This document shows, in pieces, positions 23,144-32,884 of a stretch of DNA of 64,000 bases (position 1 is the first letter of the stretch; each line of letters starts with the position of its first letter). The DNA is from Nelumbo lutea (lineage: Eukaryota; Streptophyta; Magnoliopsida; Proteales; Nelumbonaceae): NCBI GenBank assembly GCA_022828595.1, contig JAKGHH010000001.1, positions 208,444,348 to 208,508,347 on the forward strand. Direction: 5' to 3'. Under the pieces are notes generated by a model. That model searched no databases and was not told the origin of the DNA. It saw only the letters and a program-made list of their open reading frames with translations. Position numbers and translations under genes: made by a program.

Positions 23144-23436
23144 TTGTGCTAGGGGTCCCAACCCAGTGCGAGGAGTTCATGGACGATCTAAGTGGATTAG
23201 GCGCCGGGTCTAACAATCTGAAGAGCGAACCACTGGTCGGGCCTGTTCAACCTCCTGGCTCAACCATGAAATGACCCAGATTGCGTCTCGTGTACATGCG
23301 GACGTCATGCTGTTTGTAGACTCTGTAGACGTCAAAGAGCGCGCTTAACCAATTTCATCCTCGGGTTTCATGCAGTCAGTTTTCATGAGAGTCGTTGGAT
23401 CGAGCAAGTCTCAACCATTGATCGCTATGCGGTGAG

Positions 23437-23446
23437 CTATAAATAG
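23437..23446 (+). promoter_or_regulatory. TATA box of the gypsy E antisense gene
   Basis: CTATAAATAG followed by a GC-rich segment, 177 bases upstream of the antisense start codon at 23623 and pointing away from the LTR promoter. Good match to the plant TATA consensus; suggests own transcription of the antisense gene. Confidence 0.7.
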
Positions 23447-23622
23447 GGGGCCGAGGGGCCCCTCTTCTTCGCAAAAAATCTTGTGATTGAGCTCTCCCGA
23501 GGTTGTGTCGGAGTCTTTCAGCTCGCCACTTCTTCCCTTGTGTTTTGAGGTCATTTTCATCTTTTTTGGTGATTTCATCTTTTCTTCGTTAGTTTGTTCT
23601 CCTTTCCTATTCAAGTTTCAAT

Positions 23623-25540
23623 ATGTCTAGTGCTAGTATAGATAGGCTTCTTAGTGACTAGTGAGCTTGAGGGTGCCGAGGTGCAGTCCTCGGCTCCTGC
23701 TGGCGAGGTTAGCTCCTCGCCAGGCAGTTCTCCCCCTTGCCCCTTAGGAGAAATTCCTTTACCCGAAGTCGGGCCATCTCGGCCTGAGGAGCCTGTTGCT
23801 CAAGAGAAGGGACCGACCTCCAGAGAGGGGGTCCCATCTTCTTCTCGGGGTCGGGATCCAGATGACTTTGGTCCTTCCACTATGACCTTGGACAGGCTAC
23901 TACCCTTGGTAGCTCATTATCGTCTTCTCGATAACCTTGTATTCAGTATTCCTTTGGGTCGGTTCCCTTGGGTTCATGGTCACCATGAGCTTGCGATTTT
24001 CGAAGAGTAGCTCGTAGCTGGGTTGTGCTTCCCGCTCCACCCATTCATTGTAGAAATAATTAAATTCTTTGACATCACCATCGATCAATTACACCCGAAC
24101 TCCATCCGAACTTTAGTAGGTACAGTCTCCCTATTCCACGAGTATAACCGACCTCTGTCCTTATACATTTTTAGCTCGATCTGTTCAATCAAAAAGAACT
24201 CCGCTTGCCTGCGCGGGGACATCCGACAGAGTTACTACATCTCTCCTCCCCCCAGGTTCAAAATCCTGTTCGGAAGCCCAAACAAAATATCGGCCTAGAA
24301 GAGGATATACTTTTTTGTCTGGAACCTTGAGGGGTGACCCTTCTCGACTCACTAGCGGGTGGTCATTAAAGACCCCAGGGTGAGGCTAGATGCGGAGACC
24401 AGGGCGGTCGTTAACTCCTGGAGGGACCTTGGCCTAGAGATGAGAGATTTCTTGTCCGAGGAGAAGCTTGTGCGAGCTGGGTTGAGCCCTCCTAGTAGGC
24501 CTCCACCTCGGTGCTCATATTCTTTTTTATTTTGAATTTTCTTCAGTTCACGACTAACCTTTTCTTTTTTCTCTTGTAGTAGCCATGCTGGAGGTCGATG
24601 CGGAGAACCTTCTGAGGAGCTTCTAGAGAGGAAAAAAGCGGAAGGCCTCAAAGAAGTCTCATCGAGAGGCTGGTCCTTCTACCCCCGTCCCACCCGAGGT
24701 CGCTACGCCAAAGCCGATCTCTGTCGAGCTTCCGTAGGAGGTCGTCCCCAACCTCGTGTTGTGGACCAGGACGAAGGAGCTCCACCTCGCGAATCAGAGA
24801 GCACTTCCGTGCCTAAGCCTCAGCTCTCGAAGGAGAGCATAATGACACCTTGGCTCGGGCTCCTCAAAAGTAAGGACGCCGCATTTCCCGCTGAAGTCGC
24901 GGAGTGGGCTGACATGCCCACAAGCCAGCTCGGAGGCCGGGCTGCCAGCTACTGTATGGTGGTGAGTATTTTACCTTTATACTTCATTTCCTTGTTCGTT
25001 TTTTAAAGGTACTTACATCTGCTTTCTTTTTTCTAGGTGAACTCCGCTATTCACTCGCTAGTCTACCAGTCCGAGGTCCGCCTGAAGCGAGCTTGCGAAG
25101 CCGAAGAGAATGCTCAGAAACTTTACCGCGAGTAGGACTTAGCTCGGGATGAGGTTTTTCAGGCTAAGAAAGGATATCGGAGTCAACAGGAGCTGATCAT
25201 GGTGCTGATTGAGGTGCGAGCTGAGGAGAGAGAGCGCACCATTGAAGGCCTCAAAGAGTCTCCGAAGTTCCACAATCTCCAGGTCAAGTACGGATCACAC
25301 TCTTATCGGTCTGGCTTTAAGCTATGCAAAAGGCTGATGCGGCAGAAGTTTCCCAAACTGGCCATCGGAGTTGTTTCCATGTCTAACCTCACTCTGTAGA
25401 TGGCGAAGGCGGCCAACGAAGAACCTAACTCCTTTGAAGAGGAAAGCGACGATGAAGTCCCCGAGGCAGGCCCGTCAGGTCGAGAGGACACGGAGGAGGA
25501 TCTCATGGAGACTGACCTGCCCGGTAGTTTGGACGCATGA
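23623..25540 (+). pseudogene. antisense gene (aORF) of gypsy E, PF04195-like, spliced
   Basis: Starts MSSASIDRLLSD at 23623, a one-base shift then gives TSELEGAEVQSSAPAGE (from 23655). A Pro/Ser-rich N-terminus leads to the conserved domain: LGRFPWVHGHHELAIFEE (to 24010), stop, FPLHPFIVEIIKFFDITIDQ, HPNSIRTLVG (24027-24120), FKILFGSPNKISA, and YFFVW-LEG-PFSTH. Probable introns: 24511-24582, and a clear one 24962-25036 (GTGAGTATTT to TTTTCTAG, phase 0). A basic run GKKRKASKKSH (about 24630-24660) could be nuclear targeting. The rest is helix-rich (25037-25400) and ends with acidic EEPNSFEEESDDEVPEAGPS and stop at 25538-25540. AATGAA at 25645 may be the poly(A) signal. Several stops and a frameshift. 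Homologous to the minus-strand gene at 16407-18811. Confidence 0.8.
24962..25036 (+). other. intron of the gypsy E antisense gene
   Basis: Donor G|GTGAGTATTT, pyrimidine-rich end CTTTCTTTTTTCTAG|GTGAAC, 75 bp, phase 0, joining ...YCMV to VNSAIHSL. Removing it keeps the frame open on both sides. Confidence 0.7.
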
Positions 25541-25747
25541 TTCTTGCCTATTTTTTTAGAACTTTATGATGTATACCCCGAGCCTCCAAGCTCGGTTCAT
25601 TGTGATAGTTTCTTATTTCTCTTTTGTACTCAAAGCTTCACATTAATGAAATACAAGTATTTTGGCAATCTTTGTGTAGAAATTTTCTAAGTGTTAATAA
25701 CTCCCGAACTGGCGAACTAAACCAAAAATAGGAGTAGATTTTTTTTT

Positions 25748-26015
25748 AAGTGTTGGTTACCCCGAATTGTCGAGCTAACGAGTTGGACTACGAGTAGGGA
25801 TAACTTTGCATCGCTGTACGCCGAGGTGGGCCAACACTGTAGGGTATATACCAAACTTGTCTGCACATGGGCTATTCACTTAGGTGTTGGTTATCCCTTA
25901 ATGCTGAGCCATCGGGCTAGACTTCAAATGGGATCAACCTGTTGTTATATGCCGAGGTGGGCTAGACATATTAGGGTTTGTACCCGAACTGTCTATGCCT
26001 CAAGCGTGAGTACTG
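25748..26015. repeat. two-unit tandem repeat (about 134 bp) in gypsy E
   Basis: Units begin AAGTGTTGGTTACCCC (25748) and AGGTGTTGGTTATCCC (25882); both carry GCCGAGGTGGGC and then GGGTATATACC / GGGTTTGTACC. Diverged but collinear. A partial unit starts near 25688 (AAGTGTTAATAACTCC). Confidence 0.75.
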
Positions 26016-26034
26016 GTTTGTCTATGCCGAAGAG

Positions 26035-26146
26035 GCGACTGAGGCTTATCTGCCTATGTCAAGGAGGCAACTAGGACTTATCTACCCATGCCAAAGAAGC
26101 GACTGGGGCTTATCTGCCTGTGACAAGGAGGCGACAAGGACTTATT
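26035..26146. repeat. 32-bp tandem repeat, 3.5 units, in gypsy E
   Basis: Units at 26035, 26067, 26099 and a half unit at 26131; consensus starts GCGACTGGGGCTTATCTGCC. The array lies between the end of the antisense gene and the end of the integrase gene, which converge here. Confidence 0.9.
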
Positions 26147-26306
26147 GTAGTGTCGGGGGTCTTGTGTCAGCTCGACATCATGGCCCTTGGGCTTTTGGGA
26201 GTGACTCGCAGTCTTCTCTCTAGTTCGGTGATCATGAGTAGTACCTTCTTAGGTTGCTGATGTTCCATGCTCGAAGTACTTGCTTCCCTTCTAAAGTCTC
26301 GAGCTC

Positions 26307-27060
26307 CTACGTACCTTCCCTAAACACTCGTCTTACTCGGTACAGACCTTCCCAATTCGTCTCTTTTTCATTGGCCTCCAAGCGTAGTATGGGCACCTCA
26401 ATTTCTGTTGGGATCACTGCTTTTGTCTCGTAAGTGAGGTTGAAAGGAGTCTCACCTATGGCAGTCTTAATGGTAGTCCGGTAGGCACAGAGGACACTGG
26501 GCAGTTCGTTTACCCACAACCCCTTGGCTTGAGTTAAGCAAGCTTTCAGTCCGTGAAGTATGGCTCTGTTAGTGACTTCCGCTTGCCCGTTTGCCTAGGT
26601 GTGTGCCACCGAGGTGAAATTTTGCTGAATTCCCATTTTGGCACACCAATTATGAAACTTAATGTTGTTGAACTGCTTCCCATTATTAGAGATGAGTACC
26701 CGAGGTGGCCCGAAGTGACATACTATGCTCTTCCAAAAGAAATTTTGTATGTTGCGGGTTGTGATTGTTGCTAAAGGTTCAGCTTCCACCCACTTCATAA
26801 AGTAGCCTACTGCTACGACTAGAAACTTCCTTTATCCTGTCACTGGCGGGAATGGGCCAAGGATGTCAATTCCCCACTACGTGAAAGGCCATGGGCTAGT
26901 GAGGTATTTTGGATCAACCGCAGGTTAGTGGTGGATGTTGGCATGCCTCTAACACTTGTTGCACTTCTTGACGAGCTCAAGTGCATCTGCCTTCATCGTG
27001 GGCCAATAGTAGCCTTGCCGCAATGCCTTCTGTGCGAGAGTCCTGCCCCCTAGTGTCTGT
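26307..27060 (-). pseudogene. gypsy E integrase
   Basis: From the N-terminus: finger region QKALRQGYYWPTMKADA with CNKCWRHANIHH (27030-26930), core with first Asp in GIDILGPFPPVTG (about 26850), KWVEAEPLATITT (26795-26760), then HFGPPRVLISNNGKQFNN at about 26710-26660, where the second catalytic Asp of SDNG is Asn, and Glu in NGQAEVTNRAI at 26600-26560. C-terminal part 26519-26307 reads LCAYRTTIKTAIGETPFNLT and EVPILRLEANE. Premature stops at three or more points and the Asp-to-Asn change make it inactive. Confidence 0.88.
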
Positions 27061-27154
27061 TGCACAAGCCTTCATGGGTGTTGCAAAGTACACACTCGGA
27101 CTCTAAGGGTCGCAAGCAGCACAAGTAGGGGAGCGTGAATGACCTTATGTATAG

Positions 27155-27694
27155 CTATCCATGTATAAGGGCGTAAAAGCCGACTAGCGCTTTACCTTTC
27201 GGGCCACGTTGCATTCTATATGGAGAATCCCGTGAAGCAGGTAACTCACGAGTGGGTCGATCCAGCTTAGTTCCGCTTGTACTACGGGAGCGACCTCTCC
27301 TGCCCCCCCCGAGAATGCTAGGCGGAGGTAAGTTCTCTATATACACGGTCCGCATGGTGTTACTGCTTGTCCTGGCTAATCGGGACACGGCATCGGACTT
27401 AGTATTCTCGAACCTCGGAATCTGTCTGACGAAGTAGGAAATGAAGCCGCGCAGGATCTCTCTAACTTTGGCAAAGTAAGCAGCCATTGTGGGGTTGCGG
27501 GCTTCATACTCACCAGTGACTTGGTTGACCATGAGCTGTGAGTCGCTGCATATGATGAGGTGTTTTGCCTTCTTTTCCCTTACTAGGGTTAGCCTGGCGA
27601 CCAATGCTTCGTACTCTGCTTCATTGTTTGATGCCACGAACCCGAACCGAAGTGCATATTCTAGCTTCACATCACTTGGACCGTACAAAATCAT
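27155..27694 (-). pseudogene. gypsy E second (plant-type) RNase H
   Basis: A 179-codon open frame. Residues in its first 120 are RNase H-like: ALRFGFVASNNEAEYEALVA, LIICSDSQLMVNQVTGEYEA and ISYFVRQIPRFENTKSDAVS, the RVT_3 pattern with the E of NNEAEYEAL and the D of SDSQL. It follows the ordinary RT/RNase H and precedes integrase. A second RNase H at this spot is a known trait of the Tat group. The C-terminal 60 residues are linker. Confidence 0.85.
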
Positions 27695-27879
27695 TCCTGT
27701 ACCGCTTCCTTGCTAGCTCGATGATCTGTCAACGTGGAGAATCCAGGGCTCCTCGTCCCAGGTTGGACCTACTCTGACTGGGACTGGCGCTGCGCTGGTT
27801 GAAGCTTCCATTGTATGTTCGAGCTTGGTCAGCTCGGGAGTTGCAGTACTGAATGTGCATTCCGCCACAAAATCGACCA

Positions 27880-28400
27880 AGGCTTGGGCTTTGATTGTCG
27901 TCTGAGGTTCATATCAGATGTCGTACTCACTTAGTTCGATAGTCCACTTTGTCAATCTACCAGACACCACGGGCTTAAATAGAATCTGTCTCAGAGGCTT
28001 GTTGGTGAAGACGACGATAGCGTGAGCTTGGAAGTATGGGTGAAGCTTGCTAGTTGCTATGATTAGCGCGTATGCTAATTTATCGATCTCGGGGGTACCT
28101 GCTCTCCGCATCCTACAAAACTTTGCTAACATAGTAGATGGGTCGTTGGACCCGATCTACCTCTTTGATTAGTACCAAGTTGACCAACTCGTCACTCGCA
28201 GAGAAGTACAGCTTTAAAACATCCCCTTCCTTGGGTTGGGTCAGAACTGGGGTGCTAGTTAATTATCTTTTCAGCTTGTCGAAGGCGAGCTGACATTCTG
28301 CAGTCCATTCAAAGTTTTTACTCTTTTTTATGGCTTTAAAAAGGGTAGGCAGCGATATTCCGACTTCGATGGCCTTTATTTTTTCGGATTGGCTTCAATG
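27880..28400 (-). pseudogene. gypsy E RNase H attached to RT
   Basis: The frame 28132-27914 carries AGTPEIDKLAYALIIATSKL, YFQAHAIVVFTNKPLRQIL and SGRLTKWTIELSEYDI, the typical connection/RNase H of plant gypsy pol (usual wording RYPRIEKLALALVVAARRLRPYFQAH, with LT-DQPLR). Upstream at 28200-28400 lie out-of-frame thumb pieces (TPVLTQP-like at 28230-28250). Confidence 0.85.
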
Positions 28401-29060
28401 CCACGTCAGTTGATTATATAGCCCAAAAATTTACCCGAGGTGACCCCGAAGACACACTTATTGGGATTTAGTTTCATATTATATTTTCGTAAAATTTGAA
28501 AAACACTTTGTAAATCATCCAACAAAAAAATTTGAAAACTGGGTCTTCACGACCATGTCATCAACACAACATTCGATTTTATTGTCGATTAACGGCTCAA
28601 AAATTTTATTTACAAGGCATTGAAAGATTGCCCCGACATTTTTTAGTCTGAAGGGCATGACCTTGTAGCAATACAAATCGAACTCAATTATAAAGGCAAT
28701 TTTTTCTTCATCGGTGGGGTCCATCCTAAACTAGTTGTAACCGGAATAGGTGTCCAGGAAGCTCAGAAATTCATGCCCTGAGGTCACGTCCACTAGGTGG
28801 TCGACCTTGGGTAGCGGGAAGCAGTCTTTGGGGCTGGCCCTATTCGGGTCAGTGTAATCGACGCACATGCGCCACTTACCGTTGGCCTTTTTTACCGGAA
28901 TTGGGTTAGCTACCCAGCTTGGGTAATGGACTTCCCGGATGAAGTCTACCGCTAGGAGCCTCTCGACTAAGGGGTTGGTATTTAATTTATGAGTTTGAAT
29001 TTTGGAGTCAATTCTGGGCATCTCTACCGCGGACCAAGCAAATATATCTAAGTTTTTGAG
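28400..29060 (-). pseudogene. gypsy E reverse transcriptase
   Basis: N-terminal 29021-28731 reads DSKIQTHKLNTNPLVERLLA, then ANPIPVKKANGKWRMCVDYT and DCFPLPKVDHLVD, ending YSGYN before a TAG. The next frame 28724-28515 reads MDPTDEEKIAFIIEF, YCYKVMPFRLKNVGAIFQ and the active site CCVDDMVVK, where the usual Tyr of YVDD is Cys. The stop between the pieces sits where a Gln codon (SGYN-Q-I-RM) is expected. Last part GDVLKLY-like and CVFGVTSGKFLGYI are out of frame at 28400-28470. Confidence 0.9.
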
Positions 29061-29204
29061 TAAGAAACTTACTAACTGGGAGTGAAATGGCTCATCGATC
29101 GAAGCACCGATCTGGAGAGTCTTGGCCGAGTTATCAATTGAGACCGGGATGTAGACCGTCTCCTCTGTTGGGGCAGCTCACTCATCGGAATACTCCAATG
29201 GTTG

Positions 29205-29700
29205 CTAGAGCTCGATGTCAGCTGCTAGCTTTGCTTTCCCCTTGAGGGCGTCTACGTAGCACTTGTGAGATTTGAGTTGGTCACCTCGCACAACTCCTAC
29301 TCCATAGTCCGTTGGGAACTTCATTGCTAGATAATAGGTGGATACTACCGCATGTAGGACGTTCGTAATGGGTCGACCTACTATGGCGTTATAGGGAGAG
29401 GGAGTCGTGACCACTAGAAATGTGTGCTTGAACCTCGTGATATTTGGCCACATGCCGGCCTCTACGGATACTGTAACTCGCCTGAGAGGTTTGACCTCCT
29501 CGTCGCTGAAGCCTACTAGGGGAGTTTCTACCGCCTTTAGGTCATTTTTCTACAACTGCAGCTTGTCGAAAGTGTCCTTGAACAGTATATCTGTCGAGCT
29601 ACCCGAGTCCACCAGGATGCGCTTGACTTTGAAGTCGTTGAGCCTCAGTTTTATCACTAGAGCATCATCATGAAGATACTGGATCCCGCACGCATCTTCC
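29205..29700 (-). pseudogene. gypsy E aspartic protease
   Basis: Around 29612-29585 the minus strand reads KRILVDSGSSTDI, the D-S-G active-site motif. Downstream frame 29453-29205 reads FKHTFLVVTTPSPYNAIVGR, AVVSTYYLAMKFPTDYGVG and RGDQLKSHKCYVDALKG, the conserved protease-to-RT spacer of Tat-type polyproteins. A frame break separates the two. Confidence 0.85.
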
Positions 29701-29973
29701 TCTTTGAAGTATATCGGTTCTTCAAGCCAAGGTCTCTTTGGCGGGTTTTCCTCTTTGTTTTGTAGTTCACGGACTAAGGTCCGTCCGACTGCCGATGTAC
29801 ACCCGCAATGATGGACCCGTTAGTAATCTTATTGATTACCCTGTGGATTGATCTCTCCTTAGGCAACTACCATGGCGGCTGCTCGTTCTGCCTGCTGCTA
29901 GTCTCGGGGGCATTTTCCTTCTCTGATCCCCCTACCGGTCTACTTGCCGATCTGCCTGGCTTCTCTCTTCTTG

Positions 29974-31825
29974 CTATATAAAGTTTTTTAAGTATTCGCG
30001 GTGGATGAGCTCCTCGATCTCATCGCGGAGGTTCCTGCAATTCTCCATGCTATGCTCGTGGTCTCTGTGGAAATGACAGTAGACATTCCGGTTTCTTGTT
30101 GCAAGGTCTCCCCTCAACCTAGGAGGCCACTTGACGAAGGAGGAGTCCTTGATGGCCATCGGGATTTCTCCTCGCTTAGCGTTGAGTGGTGTGTAGTTCG
30201 TCCTTTCAACAAGTGGGGTCCTACAATGCCGACCTGATTTGCAAGCTCGCAAAGTAGATTGACTTCCAGATTTCTTTCTTCGTCTGCTTGGGGACTTGCT
30301 CTTTTTTCTTTTGTGTTCGCCATTCCTTGTCTCATCATTGTCTCTTTTTCTTTTTACTGTCGGGTTGTCAGTCTTCTGGTTTATTTCCTCTTCGGTACCG
30401 ATGAACTGATCGGCTAGCTTGAGGAATTCGGTGATGTCCTTTGGTTTATTGGCCACCACATGCCATTTAAACTCCCTGTGAGTTATTCCTTTTTTAGCTG
30501 TCTGAGTCTTACCGCTAGGTCTAAGTCTGGGATCTGCAGGTAGGTGTTGTTGAAGCGCTTAATGTAGCTTCTAATCGACTCTCCTTCTCTCTGAACCACG
30601 TTGAGGAGGCTTTCCTGCAACTTCAGACACTTCTTGTTGGTGATGAAGTGCAAGGTAAACAAATCTGCGAACTGCGACCAGCTCTTGATCGATCCCAATG
30701 CGAGGTTCTGATACCAGATCCGAACTACCCCTTTAAAGGTAGTGGAGAAGGCCGCACACATACAAGACTCATCAGCCCGGCTAAGTGCATCTAGGACTAG
30801 AAAGAGTCCACATGGTCATTAGGATTGAAGGACCTGCCATACTTGTCCAAGGGAGGCATCTTGAAATCTTTGGGCATCGGGGTCGTCAAGAGCTCGGGAG
30901 ACAGGGGAGACGACTTTGTAGCTACCGAGCTCGCTTCTTCCTTACCTTTAGCTTGCCCTTCTTGTTGGTTTGGTCTCGTTGGCTGGATGTTCTGAGCTAA
31001 AGTACGGCGTGCCTTACGATGCCTCCGTTGTTGCCTCTTTACTGGATTGACATTGGTGCTGCTGATTTCAGTGTGCTCTGGTACCGTTCTGCCACGAGGT
31101 AGCCCCTGGTTCCTTGTGGGATTCTGGGGCTGGCTACTGCAAACAGAGAGGCCTTGTCTTGAGTTTGCACCCTGAACCTCGAGCTGGTTACCTGCAAGCG
31201 AACCGTCATTTTCTTGCTGTGAACACCGAGGAAGGTTGGCCCTGTTAGGTTGAGTATCCTTGGATCTATTTCCGAGGTTCCCTTGTGAGGCAGGTGGAGT
31301 AATCTAGTCATCTCTCCTCCCACGGGGTGAGACCTGACTCCTGGGAGGAACTAGGACTTGGGAAGTCTCTTCACCTCGATGGGGAGATCGGATGACATCC
31401 TGGTTTACGTGAGGTCAGTTCTGATTCTGCTGGGCCCTTGGGTGCCTAGGTGGAACAGGCTGTTGGTTCTGTGGCAGTGGAGGGAATTGCTACTGGTACT
31501 ACTGGTAGAAGAGATACTGCTGGTACTGTTGGAATTGCTGAACCTGCTATGTTTGGACCTGGATGGCCCGAACACATTGCACCAAGTCGTTGAACTGGGA
31601 CTGTCCAACTCCGGGAGGAACCACAGAAGGCTCAGAAAAGGTTGCACATACCACTAGGGGAAGTGGGTTGTTCACTTGTGTGGTGCTCGGTGGCATGGTC
31701 AACGTTGGAACCCCAGCCGCAGTGAACGGGATGGTGAACTGGCCGATGCACACCGAAGGGAGTTGGTATTGTCCCCCAGAGACGTTTATCTCGCTGCTTT
31801 ATCCGGCGTGACTAGAAGATGCCAT
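29974..31825 (-). pseudogene. gypsy E gag
   Basis: Starts ATG 31825 (MASSSHAG, then a stop), with Gln/Tyr/Pro-rich N-terminus (VQQFQQYQQYLFYQ near 31500). Core domain 30761-30483: AAFSTTFKGVVRIWYQNLAL, SWSQFADLFTLHFITNKKCL, VVQREGESIRSYIKRFN. C-terminal 30459-29974: MVANKPKDITEFLKLADQFI, a basic Lys/Arg/Ser stretch (KRKKSKSPSRRRKKSG), and CHFHRDHEHSMENCRNLRDE with HREYLKNFI, the C-x-H zinc-like end of this gag type. Several stops and frameshifts. Confidence 0.88.
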
Positions 31826-31879
31826 TGACGTAAGAGTAAGGTTGATGACTGTAAAATAGGAGATGACTTTTCGGTCGTT

Positions 31880-31898
31880 TCCCACAGATGGTGCCAAT
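31880..31898 (-). promoter_or_regulatory. primer-binding site of gypsy E
   Basis: Minus strand ATTGGCACCATCTGTGGGA follows the LTR end directly; it resembles the TTGGCGCCGTCTGTGGGAA primer sites of Tat-type elements. Confidence 0.85.
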
Positions 31899-32531
31899 TG
31901 ATGTAGCGCGATCTGACTACTCCCTGTTGTAGGATGATCTGGCTTCCAATCGAGTAGTGAGCTAGGTGAATCTGCAAAACAGTGGATTAGAGAACATGGG
32001 TTGACTAACCCGGCAAGGTCTCTCTGATGCATAAGTTAGTGTACTATGGTGCGAGTTGAAAGCTTTGAGAGCTTGAGAGATAGAGAGCTAGAGAGTAGAA
32101 AAATCACGCGTACCTTGTGTCATTGGGGTTGGTGCCTTTATATAGTTGAGCTCTCGCGGGTTTCGCGGATCAGTTCCAGGATCTTCATTCCGAGGGGATC
32201 CATTTCCACTTTAATTGGGGAGTAACATATCAATTAATAAATTTTATCAATTCCGCTTGATCCGGGCGGGGAGAAGATTAGGCCTGTCGTTACACGGTTC
32301 GGGTCGATAGCCCTGAGTTGATACTTCGGTTCTTTAGTTCCAAACTGGATTGAATGCCGAGGTGCCCCGATGCCAAGGTGACCCTGTGCCGAGGTGACTT
32401 TGTACTGAGGTGACCGAACACCTAAGCTCAAATGTTGTTAACTAGTCTTGCTAGGCTGAGCTGTCATCCCTTAATTAGGTCGTGTCCATGTATCCCCTTC
32501 TCGATAGGTCGCGTCAAATCACTCTTCATCA
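31899..32531 (-). repeat. 5' LTR of gypsy E
   Basis: 633 bp, TGATGTAGCGC to CTCTTCATCA; same TATA-like GCCTTTATATAG (minus strand) at 32135-32146. Differs from the 3' LTR by a deletion of about 57 bp, one additional minisatellite unit near 32392-32410, and scattered transitions. Confidence 0.93.
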
Positions 32532-32577
32532 CTACTACAACCGAAGACTGAACTATGCCGCTGCTGCCACCCAACTA

Positions 32578-32880
32578 GGGGTGTCAATGGACTAGTTTTG
32601 GATTGGGGCCTGTCCAAACAAAAACCAATTTGGATGGATTGGATAGACTAAGAAGACATATTGAATTAGACCAGTCCAGACTTAATGCATGGTCCAAGGT
32701 ATTTATTGGATTGGACTGGACGTGGTCCATCTTGAATTTATGCTGGATTGAGTTGGATTAAGCCAATATCTAGTCAATCGATAGAAGATAAGAAAATAGT
32801 CGTCAATGGATCAGGTTTGGGTTAGAATTAATCTAAATTAAAACAAATTTAAACAAATTGGACAATGCAGACCAATATTC
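32578..32880. repeat. non-autonomous repeat, TCAATGG family (copy 1)
   Basis: Starts near TAGGGGTGTCAATGGACTAG, the kind of end seen in hAT-type MITEs. The stretch 32625-32770 (TTTGGATGGATTGGATAGAC, TATTTATTGGATTGGACTGG) matches 46115-46258. The right end is not resolved. Confidence 0.55.
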
Positions 32881-32884
32881 AATG

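Larger units (their letters stand above)
22456..32531 (-). mobile_element. gypsy E, full-length Tat-type LTR retrotransposon
   Basis: Ten-kilobase element with LTRs 22456-23128 and 31899-32531, both starting TGATG and ending CATCA, flanked by identical CTACT at 22451-22455 and 32532-32536. Minus-strand order is gag, protease, RT, RNase H, second RNase H, integrase, and a plus-strand extra gene lies between integrase and 3' LTR. That order, the second RNase H and the antisense gene point to the Tat group (Retand/RIRE2/Grande relatives). Stops and frameshifts throughout mean it is dead, but structure is complete. Confidence 0.93.

Noticed and set aside
23437..25540. Host gene trapped by the element
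   Set aside because: A homologous gene lies in the same relative place and orientation in gypsy B, so it is part of the element type and not a chance capture.
26035..26146. CRISPR-like array
   Set aside because: Units are contiguous without unique spacers and lie in a plant retrotransposon; ordinary tandem repeat.
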